Under the pieces are notes generated by a model. The model had not been told where the DNA came from, did not search any database, and saw nothing but the letters and a program-made list of their open reading frames with translations. DNA of 64,000 bases. It comes from Heligmosomoides polygyrus polygyrus (lineage: Eukaryota; Nematoda; Chromadorea; Rhabditida; Heligmosomidae). The DNA lies in contig OX377202.1 of NCBI GenBank assembly GCA_947396885.1, positions 75,922,643-75,986,642 on the forward strand, written 5' to 3'. The position numbers and the translations under genes were made by a program. Positions 1 through 11,388 of the stretch are shown one piece after another; within the stretch, counting starts at the first letter, position 1, and each line of letters starts with the position of its first letter.

Positions 1-684
1 AAGAAATGTGACCTGTTATTTTTCTGCATGACCATTTTTATAAGATGTGGGTAGCTGTTTGTGAATAGCGCCGATCTTTGTGCAGCTTGAATAGTGTGTG
101 GTGCTGATTATTTGTTTTCATTAGCGCTTCGAAGCAAATGATTGCCGAACCACAGTGCAGTTGCATTGCTAGGATTCAACATATCTAATGATTACTGGTA
201 AACTACGAAGAAAAAAAAAAACGAGAAATGGGCCATAGCGAATAGTTTCACAACCGCGGGCCGAAATCGGCTCGCACGGTCCCACGCGACAGAAATACTG
301 CGGGCCGAAATCGAGCCGCGCGGTCGTCAATGGGTTAAGGCCTCCACACACTTTGTCTGCACTCTAGCTGATCGTGGCAGGGTCCACGGTGGAAAAAGAC
401 CCGTGTTTTAAGCCTAGCGATCAAAACGGATCAGTTGAGAACTGCGCTGAGTCAAACTTTCAAATTTCCCGCAGCAGCAGTTCCGACTGGAAGGAGTACG
501 GTGATTCGTGGCTCCCATCCTCTGCCGCTTCTCGTCGACAAGGATCGAGAGTGCATGGACGGTGCGACAAAACTGGGGAGGAACGCCACCTACAGGACTA
601 CGCCCCAGTTTTGCAGCTCGCTACCACGCCGCAAAGGTATGTGAATCTCTTTGGGCATCCTATTTGTACAACAATTGAGAGATC
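1..684. other. 3' flank of the SREK1-like gene, no gene seen
   Basis: This stretch lies downstream of the minus-strand SREK1-like stop codon. It contains two imperfect direct copies of a GC-rich motif (GCGGGCCGAAATCG) near 256 and 299, about 43 bases apart. The open frames on the plus strand here are the antisense of the RS-domain exon and do not look like protein. I see no RNA gene. Confidence 0.5.
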
Positions 685-3600
685 CTACCGGCTTCGACTT
701 CTCCGCTTCTCCCTGCTGCGGCTGCGCTTCCTATCACGCGAGCGACTCCTTCGGCGATCCCGCGACTTTGATCTGCTTCTTTTTCGATCTCGTGATTTCG
801 ATCGTGATGGGCTCCTACGGCGTCGTGGCGATTTGCTTTTTCGACGCACGGTGGGCGAAGGAGTGCGACGCCGACGTAGAGGCGAGCGTGAACGTGACCT
901 CCCAGCTGAACAACACCATATTGATCGCAAATACAATGACAGAAATGTAAGGAAATAGCTATGGAAACTACGCACTCTTCCCCATCCTGATGGCTTCCTC
1001 GACCTCCTCCAAGGCTTGATCTGCCGATTTCGCCTGCGGTTTTATTATTGCAACGCGAGAGTGCTGAATTCTAAACGAAAAAATTATTTCTTACACGCAA
1101 GTTTGCTCTCAACCTCAAAAACCTTGATCGTGAGCAAAAAGTAACATTAATTTTTCTAAGAAATCCAAATATTTATTATGGACTCCTTCGCATGTTCAAA
1201 TGAGTACCATACGCAAAGTTTGTATCTTACATACTATGACGAAACTGCATATTTTTATCAGTTAATTGTCTCCTCTTCAATCTAGTGATATAGAATCTAG
1301 AACGACTACCGCTTTTGCGTGAAACGAACATAGGGATGAGTCGGACATCAAGCTTCCTACTAGCTGCACCTTCCGCACTCTCATAGAGAATGTTATTACA
1401 AATCTATGCATTCACTCAGTCATATAAGATCCCATGTCATGCAGAAAGCATACGAATGTGTTGGCTTTGCCTTTGTTCAGTTCAAGATTATGGATACTGA
1501 CTGCACTCCGCAATGAATTGAGTGCAGCAAAAGCGAATAAGCAAACGCAAGGAAGCCCACCGCAAAGGCCTGCCTTGGTAGTCAATTCCATTATTCTGCA
1601 AAGCGATCGGTACGGATGTCTGATTTGTGAATTCGATATACGCGTAGGCGCACGGAAGCGTTTCAGGAGCGAGCGCCATGCGGAGGTACATCACCTGCAA
1701 TCGTTGCACATTATCGAAGACTGGAGATGAGTGCCGATTAAAGGTGCTGACTAACCTCGCCAACATAATTGTTGAAGAATTCAAGAACAGCTTGTCCGTC
1801 AACTCCTTTCGGAAGATTTCCGACATAAATTGTTCTCCTAATTTCCTCAACTTTCGCCAAGTCCGTGTTGCCAGGTAGCGGCGGATAGGCTGGGAGACCA
1901 AGCGCTTCCATCTGTGGATCCACTGTAAGCAACTGAAATACACGAACAGAATTACTTACGCAGAACTATCAAGACATCAATGCGTAATCACCTAATGGTA
2001 CGAGAGCGAAGGATTTGACATGAAAGGAACGACAACAAGAGGCGCGCGTCCCCAAATCTGTCTCCTTGCAGGACAGCGAAGCTTGACATTCCAAATACGA
2101 AACAAATCACACTTACTGCACCAAACCCATACACAGGTCTGATTTTTAATTGAGAACTGAACGTGCACTCGACTTTATAGCCCTACAGAAACGATTCCAA
2201 GGAGTTCGAATCTTCTGTAAAGCTGAGTAGGCGCTAATGCTAGAGTAGTGCTAGCGCAAGTGCTAGTACGGCAGCATCGAGGACGTTTTTGTCCACAACA
2301 TTCAAAACGATTCAAGTGAGAAGAAAGAAAACCTTACCACAGATGTGCCATCCTCTAGATCCTGCACCTTGTTGACCACATGGGGTGGAAGTTGACGTTG
2401 GCCAGCGGTGACAGGCCCTCCAGTGTTTACAAATGTTGTTTCATCGGGAATAGCATCTTAACAAAAATAAATCAACGTATAGCATTCAAAAACTAGCAAC
2501 CAGTGATAAGCTTATTCGCACGCAAAACGAGGCCGACCAGGGGCCGGATTCATCAAAGTTACTGCAGCAACTTTAACGGAGAATTGTAAGCGAAAGCTCA
2601 GATAACGCGGCCTATCAAGCGATATGGTGGGCGATAAGCCGAGCTATCTGAGTTTTCGCTTACAATTCTCCGTTAAAGTTACTGCAGTAACTTTGATGAA
2701 TCCGACCCCAGTGCTAAAGTACATAACACGATATAGATGTCGCACATAACTATGAAGGAAGTATACTGCGAAGTCATCCACATTTTACAACGCATAACAA
2801 AAAATCTCTCAAAAGCGCTATTTGTACAGTTCAGCGTCATTGGCTCTGGTGTTTGAAAGGGACGTAGACGCCGGTCCAAGGTGACGTCGAGCTCTTGTCG
2901 CGTTAAACCTCGAGCCTGGCGATGAATAGGCGCGAAAACGCGTATGTTCCTTCCTATTCTTCGCATTTCGCGCAGCGTTAGAGCAACAACCTAGAATCGT
3001 GCCTGAAGGTCACTAACATTCTCCCAGTCCTTTCATCGGCTTAACTATTGTGAACTTTTTGCTAAAATAAATCCCCTGGGCAAAAATCCTAACCATAACA
3101 CTAGCGGCACCCTGTCTACGTCAATAGCCCAGTCGAAAGGTGCAATTTGTCAAATAGCACTGCTGTACTTATTGTATAAAACATCCAAAAAAGCAAGTAT
3201 TCTGGTTGGTTGTCAACTGCCAACATTTTGTCAAGAATAAATTCACTGACGGTTCCACGAAAAACAGTAACTTGCGCTCCCCCAATATAGGCTGATATTT
3301 ACTCGATCCACACCTGAATAGCGAAAGTAGTCAGCCGCTGGTTGGTCAAACTCTCTCGCGAAATCTCCTGAAGGCAAGCCTTTCGCCCATTGCCTTCCGC
3401 TCGACTTGGATCTAGTGGGCTAGTTCGAAACACGAAGGGGACAAGTGGAACGCTGTGCTTTGCCTCGAACAAAGCAACGTCCAATGGGTGGAACGTAATA
3501 CAAGTCGTACGGAATTGTGGAGAGCGTTCTCTATATCGATTCAGTGTATCGCAACGTTATCTTGAGTGAATATTCAGGTCGCCTCAAGTCGCCGACGTCA

Positions 3601-5755
3601 CTGTTATGTAACAGAGGAGGTTCGGAGACATTTTTTACTGCCTTTGGCTTCGAGAAACTTTCAGCTCTAGAAGCAACGCCCGTTACACAAGATCACTTCT
3701 GATGCAGTCACCTGAAACCTGCGTCCAGGTAAGTGCCTTCCACGTCTGCTCCACCCAGGTTATTTCTTGATCAAGAAAAAAGTTTCATGGGTCAAAGAAC
3801 CTCAAAGATTTCGTGACATAGTGAAGTCATAAAAACGGCTACACGACAGAACGACGTCCCGCATACCCACAAACAATTCTACCTTCTCTATACTCTGGCA
3901 ATGGAAATACATGCACGGAGGACTTTGCTTAGTCAGTAATATGCTTCGATCACGGCAGAGATTCTATTAAGACGGGCTAGCAAATTTGAGAACTGAATTT
4001 TCTGAGTGCGCAAACTCTTTCGTATAATTCCATGTAAATTGCTTTTATTTAATCAAACTCGCAAACATCGCGATAAATTATTTAAAGCACGCGTCAACCT
4101 TTGTACATAACGTATTTGACCTATTTTTTGCGTCTTAGGTGTACCAACTTTCCTCCAGCTAGAACAGCAGCAAATGTCCGATTTGAAGAGTATGTACAAC
4201 AGCGAGCACACTATTTGGAACTCTTTTGTCCAGTTTACCAACAAAAAAAACTCTGGCGTTCGGCCAACCATCAAAGGATACTACCAGCCCTACAACGGTC
4301 AGGAAAAATAAGTATCACCCTGAGCATTATTGAATAGAAGTTTCGAAATTAGGCAAGCGCAAAGGAACAGTTAGTCCTCCCATATATAAAAGAGGAATCC
4401 AACGATAAACACCACTTACTCTGAGGGTATGGCACACAAACTACAGCTCTGTCGATAAGGACGGTGTTGGTCAGATGCTGGCCAACCTCAACAGCTCGGT
4501 CGTCGTCGTACTTTATGAAAGCGCACTTCGACACGGTTGTTGAAGTGATGTTCATGTCAGATGGATACACCTGAAGGTCAAAGCTGTGATCACATGGTCA
4601 ATGTGCAGGAACAACACTTGCATACTTGATAACACAGTAAGATCGATCAATTGGGCCTCATTGCGCGACGCGATGGCCACGCAATGAGGCCAAATTGATC
4701 GATCGCGCCGCACAACCGATATAGTCACTATACGTGGCGTCGCATCGCGCCGCGACGAAGTACAAACGGGGCCCTAACACAGTAAGACGTCAGACGAAAG
4801 TTTCAGTAACGTGGAAATCAGCCTCCTCAGAGAATACTGTTAGCATTCGTTTCTTGAAGGAATCTTTCAACTCCTCTGGGTGTGTGATGACCTATAACTG
4901 CCACTGGATACAAACACACAGTGGAAGCCAAGCCATGGGCGCTTTCCTACCCTCCCTCCCCCCCCCCCCCCTAACATTACACGCATTCAAAGAGGGACGC
5001 AAGAGCAGAGTAGACGGCTGTTGCGTGACCCTATTCCAAGTTTTTCGTTCGCCTTCCGGTGCAGACCAACCAAGCCTTCTATCCCTCCGCTCAGACAAAA
5101 GTCGGCTAATGACCGAGCATGAAAGGGTTTGGCACAGATTTACTGCTCGGCTTGAACTTTGTCGTGTCTGAGATTATTACTTAGTAAGCGACCATGGAAG
5201 GGTTTGGAACCGAGCACGGAAGGCGTCCACTCTCCCCGTGCCACGTATTGCTATTCCGTAGCGAGGTAACGTGGCCGCCTTCCGTGCTGATTCCAAACGC
5301 TTTCATGCTCGCTCACTAACCGACTTTTGTATGAGAGGAGACGGTGAATCGGTACCAGAGTTATCCGGGAAGAATTAAACACTGACTTGCTCATCTGCTG
5401 GCTACCTCAAGTTAGGTATTAGTCAAAAACGTAAACAAATTGCCTCCACGACACCCCATAGATGCAGAGTGCGTGGCGCATCTCAAAAGATTGGTTAGAG
5501 ATTGGTTACCGCCGACCTCTATCCTTTGGCTCTAAAAAAGAAACCATGGAGCGTTATTCGCTTCATACTACAGAGTAAGGGAAGAAAATCACAGCGGAAG
5601 CAAGAAATGGCGAAAACCGCCAAAAGGCTCACCTTCATTTCTTCAATACGTCCTATGTACTGGAACATGGTGAAGATTTGATCTTTCGTAGCAGATACCG
5701 AAATGTTCGACACCTGCAGTATTTTGATCTTCTCCTTCTTCGTATCCGCCCCCAT
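685..5755 (-). CDS. rsp-7: SREK1/rsp-7-like SR splicing regulator, two RRMs and RS tail
   Basis: Seven coding exons on the minus strand join in phase to 339 residues: 5755-5633, 4570-4420, 2456-2338, 1932-1756, 1694-1561, 1070-976 and 905-685. RRM1 (about residues 11-85) is split between the first two exons and contains ILQVSNI and QHLTNTVLIDRAVV. The second exon junction rebuilds the IPDE segment typical of SREK1. RRM2 (about 165-238) has RNP2 IYVGNL (166-171) and RNP1 YAYIEF (207-212), preceded by the hallmark EALGLPAYPPLPGNTD. Exon 6 gives the linker with IIKP and an acidic helix, and exon 7 encodes an RS domain (268-339) that ends at a TAG. Human SREK1 and C. elegans RSP-7 modulate splice-site choice in the nucleus. 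The donor after exon 5 is an atypical GTGGGC, but the phase fits. The RS tail is short compared with the human protein, so a further 3' exon through a GTAGGA donor at the stop cannot be excluded. Confidence 0.92.
2540..2709. repeat. Foldback MITE, GGGGCCGGATTCATCAA family
   Basis: Two arms of about 65 bases (2540-2607 and 2640-2709) are near-perfect reverse complements. Both outer ends read GGGGCCGGATTCATCAA or a one-base variant. It sits in the third intron region of the SREK1-like gene. It has no coding capacity. The same termini recur at 20081, 21515, 21680, 21709 and 30755, which makes this a dispersed non-autonomous DNA element family. Confidence 0.85.
4641..4704. repeat. Hairpin inside an insertion flanked by direct repeats
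   Basis: A 25-base inverted repeat (4641-4665 and 4680-4704, one mismatch) with a 14-base spacer lies in an intron of the SREK1-like gene. The segment between two copies of TAACACAGTAAGA (starting near 4630 and 4778) is therefore about 148 bases long and may be one small insertion with duplicated flanks. The class of element is not recognised. Confidence 0.55.
5095..5330. repeat. Foldback element in first intron of the SREK1-like gene
   Basis: Outer ends ACAAAAGTCGG at 5095 and its reverse complement ending at 5330 define an inverted repeat. The arms continue through GAGCATGAAAG and the GCACGGAAGGCG motif. The left arm is longer because it carries a second partial copy of the GCATGAAAGGGTTTGG motif. 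A partial SINE (CCAACCAAGCCTTC) abuts it on the left near 5067. No open reading frame of note. Confidence 0.65.
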
Positions 5756-5760
5756 CTTGC

Positions 5761-5770
5761 CTGAAAAAAT
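5761..5770 (-). promoter_or_regulatory. Probable spliced-leader acceptor of the SREK1-like gene
   Basis: Read on the minus strand this is ATTTTTTCAG, followed by GCAAG and then the ATG at 5755-5753. A strong acceptor five bases before the start codon, with no coding exon needed upstream, is the usual arrangement for a trans-spliced nematode mRNA. It decides the start. A cis-spliced 5' UTR exon is the alternative. Confidence 0.6.
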
Positions 5771-7210
5771 CAAATGATCGAATATGAAAAGAACTAATGC
5801 ATGTGGACGATAGAGGAAAAGAACACGCTGTAAGGCACTCTGTGGAATCGAGTTGCTCAAAACTTTGTACCAGAAAGACACAATTAAGAAAACTGAAAGG
5901 TGTTACACCACGAAGAAGTAGCAAGCGGCTCCCAGTACTTTGCGCTGCTCACACTGCGTCACTCGTGACCTACAGGAATACCAATTTACCCGCAAAGCTT
6001 AGTGTGGGCTTGTCTGCTCCTCGTGTAGGCCATATTAACGACATGTTCCCGTTTTCTGCCGTCAGGACTGCTTATACTGAATACCAGGTAAAGTTGCGCA
6101 ATCCTAATCCGGACGCACCAACCCTAATTCGGCAGCTGCTTCTCTCCCTTATGTCCACCACATCACTCCCTTAAACGAATATCATGGAAGAAAATCAGGC
6201 GATGCCCACTTTAAAGCTTCATCGGACAAGCTAGTTTGGCTACGATGGCCGTCGTTGCAACGAATCACCTTGCACTAGAGCACGATACTTTGAGCTGAGC
6301 ACGCTTTTTTCATCGGCGTTCAAGCGACGCAGAATTTCCCGCAATTTCTCGTCTTTGAACCGAATTTTTCAGGGGGGAAATCAAGGTATTCGTGTTACTA
6401 CAAACACGTACCATAACATAGAGAGCACTGGTGGTCCAAAATGGAAACCTACAGACACAAGAATCATCTCAATAAGTGGTCTACTGTTGATGTAACTGAG
6501 CAACCTCACGAGATGAAGCAATGAAAGCCGGCAAAAACCGAAAGCCACAGCAAATTTACAATGTCTCTATCACTGCATGAAGGACCGTGGACCCCCTGCG
6601 TTATCTCGACAAAAAAGTGACATCCACTAATGCCTTTAATCAAAGAACCGCCGAAATCTTGAACTTCCGGTGGTCGGCACTAGGTTGTTGAAGCCACAGG
6701 AGGCATCTGTGAAGATTAACCGTGGAAGATCGACATCAAAGAATGTGACAGCATGGCACAACCAAGCAGGCAAACAAAGCTCAACACAAGCACTCGGCGC
6801 TGCTTCCGAAAACATTTGAAGCTTCGACGAGAAACCCGACACCGTAAACTCTTCCGCTCAGGAACCACCGGTTGCGGGCCGCGAGAATCCAGCGCGTTTG
6901 TTGACGATTTCGTTTCGAATTGCTGGTCCTTGGACATGGAGCTGTTTTTTGTCTGCTTCGAGTGTTGGGTCACCTGCTCACTACCTTCCATACCTCTACC
7001 GCCTTCTCTGGTGTGGAGATCGTAATGTCGCTCTTTGCGCTCTCCAGCACCTCGATACAGGTGCTGTCGAACAATTGCTTTAACTGTTCCAACATCTCGA
7101 AGGCCTTTTAGGGAGTTGGTATCATTCTTGGTTTAGAAATTCTCCGCTCCATCTTGTATCTGGTCGTCTTATAATGGTCCAATTCAAAATAGCGTCGGAT
7201 TGCAAGGAAG
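5771..7210. other. Divergent spacer between SREK1-like gene and snu-13
   Basis: This spacer separates two divergently transcribed splicing-factor genes and should contain both promoters. I see no TATA-like landmark that stands out. Apart from the candidate minus-strand exon at 6970-7095 and a downstream open stretch to 6716 in another frame, nothing gene-like is visible. Confidence 0.45.
6970..7095 (-). CDS. Unassigned candidate exon or small ORF
   Basis: A 41-codon minus-strand frame begins at an ATG (7095-7093) and reads as a natural protein: an amphipathic start (MLEQLKQLFDST), then ESAKSDITISTPEKAVEVW. A possible donor (AG/GTGACC) precedes the stop, and another frame stays open to 6716. 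It lies in the divergent spacer just upstream of snu-13. I do not recognise the family. It may be an exon of a short gene whose other parts I could not place, or a fortuitous open frame. Confidence 0.3.
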   Translation of the reverse strand: MLEQLKQLFDSTCIEVLESAKSDITISTPEKAVEVWKVVSR

Positions 7211-7218
7211 AATTTCAG
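7211..7218 (+). promoter_or_regulatory. Probable spliced-leader acceptor of snu-13
   Basis: AATTTCAG lies 13 bases before the ATG at 7232. Because the ATG opens exactly at the known N-terminus of the SNU13 family, an upstream coding exon is not needed, and this acceptor is best read as a trans-splice site. Confidence 0.55.
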
Positions 7219-7231
7219 AGAGAATAATAAA

Positions 7232-9653
7232 ATGGCCGATGATGGAGTCAATCCGAAGGCCTATCCACTCGCTGACACCCAACTTTCTCAGAAGCTTCTG
7301 GATCTTGTACAGCAGGCATTGAACTACAAACAGTTGAAGAAAGGTGCTAATGAGGCAACGAAAACTCTGAACCGAGGTATCGCTGAGGTGAGCCGACAGC
7401 ATTTTTGTTTTATTTTATTTATCCCTTTTGTTTTTACACTCTGAGAGTCCACTTTAATGAAAAGTGGATCTTTTCTAGTCAAGGTGGGCGCATTGGTTTA
7501 TATTGTACATGGAGAACCACAAACTGAACAACTCGGAGTCATTCTGGGCAGAAGGAGAACAGCAGAAATAGCAGCCTAGGAAGACGTTAAACCGCTACAG
7601 TGCGCAAGGAGTTTATAGTGTTTTATCTCTCCAATTCCTTCCTTACTATTACATTTGTTTAAAGGCTCCAACTGCTGTTTGTAATGCGCAAGTTCTCATG
7701 CAGCTTCAGGGAAGGGAAGGGGTGTGGCAAGGGATGACGAATGCAACTACCGCCTTTGTTCTCCTTTCCCGACTAGTATAGGTGCGGAAATTAACTGATG
7801 GTTCTGCACTTAAGGATTGATAGAATCACAGAAATAAAGAAAGATGGGCTTTAGTTAAAAGTTCCGACTCCACCGACATGACTTCGGACGAAATTTTTTT
7901 TCGCTGGAACTTTGTCTAGGGGGATTATTTATGGTGTTGATCACGAACCTGACATCCGTTTTACACGATTCGGTTGAAGACCACCCATACCGTTAACATG
8001 GGTGGTCCAGGCAGGGTCACCTATTTCGCGGAAACTTCGTCTAGGGGGTTATTTGGGGTGCTGATCACGAATCTGCCATACGCTTTTCACGATTCGGCTG
8101 CATAATATAGTTAGAGGATGGCACAGGATTACATTCTTAAAGTTTCTGTCGGTGACGGCAGGTAGAGGTTGGTATGGGTAAGTGGTCGGTTCACCGAGTT
8201 ACGAAATCCGCGATATTGGCGGAAAAAAGAAAAGGAGTGACTGCTGTTTCGAGTCGTTCGTTGAATACGCTATAACCATGGCACTTCAAGCTCTCCAAAG
8301 GAATCGACCTCAAGCCGAACTGTGTGTCTTCAAATTGAAGGAGTCACACAGTTCGGCTTGAGCTTGACCTGGGCAGCTCTGCTTTCCGCAAATTGTTGAG
8401 GAGTATGGATGTCAGATTCGTGATCAGCACCCAAAATAGCCCCACTAGGCAAAGTTTCAGCGGCATTTTTTATTGACCGAAGTCGTGTCGGTGGAGTCGG
8501 AACTTTTAACTAGTGCCGAATGATGGAACATGACGAAGTTCTTGTAGTGGTTATTCCCCATATATGATCCAGGTGACAATAAAATGGGAAATGAGCCGTT
8601 ACATAAAGAGAACGAGTTGTGTTTCGGGGGCGGGGATCACGGGTATGTTGTGCTTTTCTAGCGTGGCCTAGCTTGGCATTGGGATGGCGCTAGTTTAGTA
8701 AGGCTACTTGAAAATGTAAGGAAGTCATCGTCACAAGGACCCATCCGGCATTCTATTCGTTACGAATTGAGCAACTTCGAGGAAGATGATGAAATTTTGA
8801 GAAAGCAATTCGTATAAACCATAAGATGAGGACGATTTCTTCTCACAACCGCTAGAAGCTAGGTGCACTGTGATATCCTTGACCAATTTCCAGTCAGCTC
8901 GGGTGTCTACCATCCTTATGTGTTCCTCCCGAGAAATTCCGTTGGTGCCGGTTGCTAGGCAGTCCGATCTAGTGTGTCTTGAATTTTTCCTACCTTGGTG
9001 ACAGTGGGGAAACCTTAAAGGACCACAGAGAGACGCCGCATCTATTAACCAAAAACAGTGTACGGGGGTGTTGAGGAAGCATGCCGTCGTCATGCGAACA
9101 TGATGCACCGGGGCGAGTGACCAGTCTGCAGTGGCGGTTCGGTGCATGGAAAAGCAACTGGAAGTTTCTAGCTGTGGGGAGAGATTCCTTTCAAACCTTT
9201 TCCAGCGCAAACGCCATCTCTGTACTTTTGATAACGGAACATTCAGTTTACCAGTTATACAGATGCAGACGAGAAATGAGTTCAGATAGCTTTCCTAGGT
9301 GTGGCTGATCTAGCACTGTCAGATCCCCTTCTTGTTTCTCTTTCGAGGAAGGTACAGAAAAGTGACACTCGAGATGCCTAACTTATGTGAGTACCGTGCA
9401 GTTTCTTACGGTACCTGTTTAGGTCATCATTATGGCTGCGGACGCCGAGCCTCTCGAAATCATTCTTCATCTGCCGCTCCTCTGTGAGGACAAGAATGTG
9501 CCGTACGTCTTTGTGAGGAGCAAAGCAGCTCTCGGCCGCGCGTGCGGTGTTACTCGTCCAGTTATTGCCGTTTCCGTCACTCAAAACGAGGGATCTCAGC
9601 TTAAATCTCAGATTCAAAAACTCAAAGAGGATGTCGAAAAACTCCTTATTTGA
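7232..9653 (+). CDS. snu-13: SNU13 / NHP2L1 15.5 kDa RNA-binding protein
   Basis: Two coding exons, 7232-7387 and 9423-9653, join in phase 0 (GAG/GTGAGC ... TTTAG/GTC) to exactly 128 residues, the usual length of SNU13. The protein opens with [15 protein letters not shown], contains [14 protein letters not shown] (residues 36-49, the L7Ae-type kink-turn-binding core), MAADAEP after the splice junction, [13 protein letters not shown] and [16 protein letters not shown]13 binds the kink-turn of U4 snRNA in the U4/U6.U5 tri-snRNP and of box C/D snoRNAs in nucleolar snoRNPs. The single intron of about 2 kb holds the foldback element at 7853-8511. The gene is divergent from the SREK1-like gene and followed on the same strand by the LACT gene and nph-1. 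No AATAAA was identified close to the stop. Confidence 0.97.
7853..8511. repeat. Long-arm foldback element in the snu-13 intron
   Basis: The ends AGTTAAAAGTTCCGACTCC (left) and its reverse complement (right) start an inverted repeat of about 105 bases. Inside, the motif around CTAGGGGGATTATTT occurs as two tandem copies near 7914 and 8040 and once inverted near 8440. A perfect 18-base hairpin (8309-8326 with 8345-8362) lies within. There is no transposase frame. Motifs such as AGACCACCCATACC recur inside the element at 57624-58371, so the two are related. Confidence 0.75.
8512..9422. other. Remainder of the snu-13 intron
   Basis: A 159-codon open frame on the minus strand (9210-8731) overlaps this intron. 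Its composition is not distinctive and I recognise no domain or repeat, so I do not call it a gene. Confidence 0.4.
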
Positions 9654-10699
9654 TATATTGTTGTTACTGTTTGTTGTCACTCGTGTGGAGAGCTAGTTGT
9701 CTGGCCTAGTTATTGTTACGTTACTGATTGTTGTCTGCTATTGTGATTTGAATGAATTTTACTGGGTTCAGTGTACTGCTGATGTTGTTCCTGTCGAAGG
9801 CCGAAACGGCCAACCATGACAGCTGTGATGAACAATGAACGAAATTCTCTTTCTACTTGAAGGTATGGTTCTCTCTTTGCTGTGACAGATCCCGCCCGAA
9901 TAATTCCTGATATTCTGAACAAAACACATTCAACGCTCTTGAATGGTTCCTGGTAGAGCTCTTCTGTCATGGTTTCCGCCGCTTTTGGCGTAGGTGGTCT
10001 TCAAGTTGTAGATATCATCAATACCCATACACTGTTGGGCTCATGACTTTTTAAGACATACGCCTCTAGATATGGTTGATTTTCCTCTGGAAGTTTTCCC
10101 AGCCAAGAAGCAGCGTATTAGTAATAAGTCTGCGTATAAAGGAAGAAGTTGGACATTGCACCCAAAACCCTCGAAATATGTCACGAGAGCGATAGTCGTA
10201 AAGTATAAGTACCCTCTGCTTTCGTGAATTCTCGTCGAATCATACCCTTGCATAGCCGAATGGCTTGCTTTTTGTCCCTTGTGGTGAACTATGCCAGTAA
10301 TAAACAGCAAAATTCTTAAAATTGTGCATTGGTAGAGAAGAGGACGTTTGCGCAGATTAGGAAAAGCAATATTGTCGTAGATTTTGTGACCGTTCAAGAT
10401 TTTCGTTTTATAGTGCACTCCATTAGAAAGGTCCGAGGCAGAGCGGAGATTCACTCTGTTCTTTTTAGCCGGTAGCTTAACCCTAGCCGGATAAAGTCTA
10501 GGTGTCTTTCTTAATTTCTAAGGTGTACGTGATTTATTTATTTAAACTTGAAATTCACGCGAAAGATAAATGAGCCATGAGGATACTAAAAGAAATCTCA
10601 ACAAAAAAAAAACGTTCCAAAAAGGAGAACATGATGAACAAGAAGCAAGATTGGTTGAACATAGATTTGAAAGATTTCTACACTCAAGGAAAGATAAGC
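9654..10699. other. Gene-free stretch 3' of snu-13
   Basis: No exon could be supported. A minus-strand frame of 137 codons (10454-10041) is open but unrecognised. The stretch leads into the 3' end of a degraded LINE. Confidence 0.4.
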
Positions 10700-11388
10700 A
10701 ATTAAGCGTTTCTGAAATGTCTGTCTAAAAGCTTTTTGAATTTACTCAAGGAGTCAGAAATGGGAGATATTTTTGGTAATTTGATGAATTCGGAACCAGC
10801 CCTTTGCGTAAAGAGCGTGGCACGAAGCGCTCTTAATTCTCGGGAAATGAAGCTTTGCCTGTGCACCTCTAGTGGTGGAAGGCAAAATCGTGTAAAACTG
10901 TTCCACAAATGGACCCGTCATTGCATTAAGGATTTTGTAGAGCATGATGAGGTCGTTCTTCGAACAGCAAGCGACGAGATATCAAGTATTTTATTGCGTA
11001 CAGGAGTAGGCGGTGTGGTGGAGTACTCACACCAATGAAGCCTTACCCAGAGCTTCCTAGTGAAGTTGTTCTGCACTGATTTAAGTTTTGTTATGTTACA
11101 GCTTGACGACGGATTACATACGGTTGTACCAAGCTGTGGTCGTACATAGCACTTACAGGCTGAAGCTAAATGTTTCACTGAATTAGCGCTCAAGGACTCC
11201 AATATTTTGTGGATAGTTCTATTGGCTTTACTGGACACATCATCGCAGTGAGAATTAAATGAGAGCTTAGAGTCAATAAGGAAACCTAGATCGAACGATA
11301 TCCGTGCTGCTGAGTTGGGACTCTCCAAGGTAATAAGTGTGCCTTCTTTCAGAACGATTGTGCCATTGTTTCCGTTTTTGAAGTTCAA
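10700..11388 (-). mobile_element. Degraded CR1/Jockey-like LINE, 3' end of ORF2
   Basis: Minus-strand translation gives the C-terminal part of a non-LTR reverse transcriptase: DLGFLIDSKLSFNSHCDDV, then KHLASACKCYVRPQLG and SVQNNFTRKLWVRLHWC. After a frame change it continues with FYTILPSTTRGAQAKLHFPR, and after another ends with SLSKFKKLLDRHF, the common terminus of CR1-type ORF2. At least two frameshifts make it a dead copy. The catalytic reverse transcriptase core is not visible, so this is a 5'-truncated fragment. Confidence 0.8.

Noticed and set aside
374..975. Long plus-strand open frames opposite the RS-domain exon
   Set aside because: They are the antisense of arginine/serine codons on the minus strand, where a coherent SREK1-type protein is encoded.
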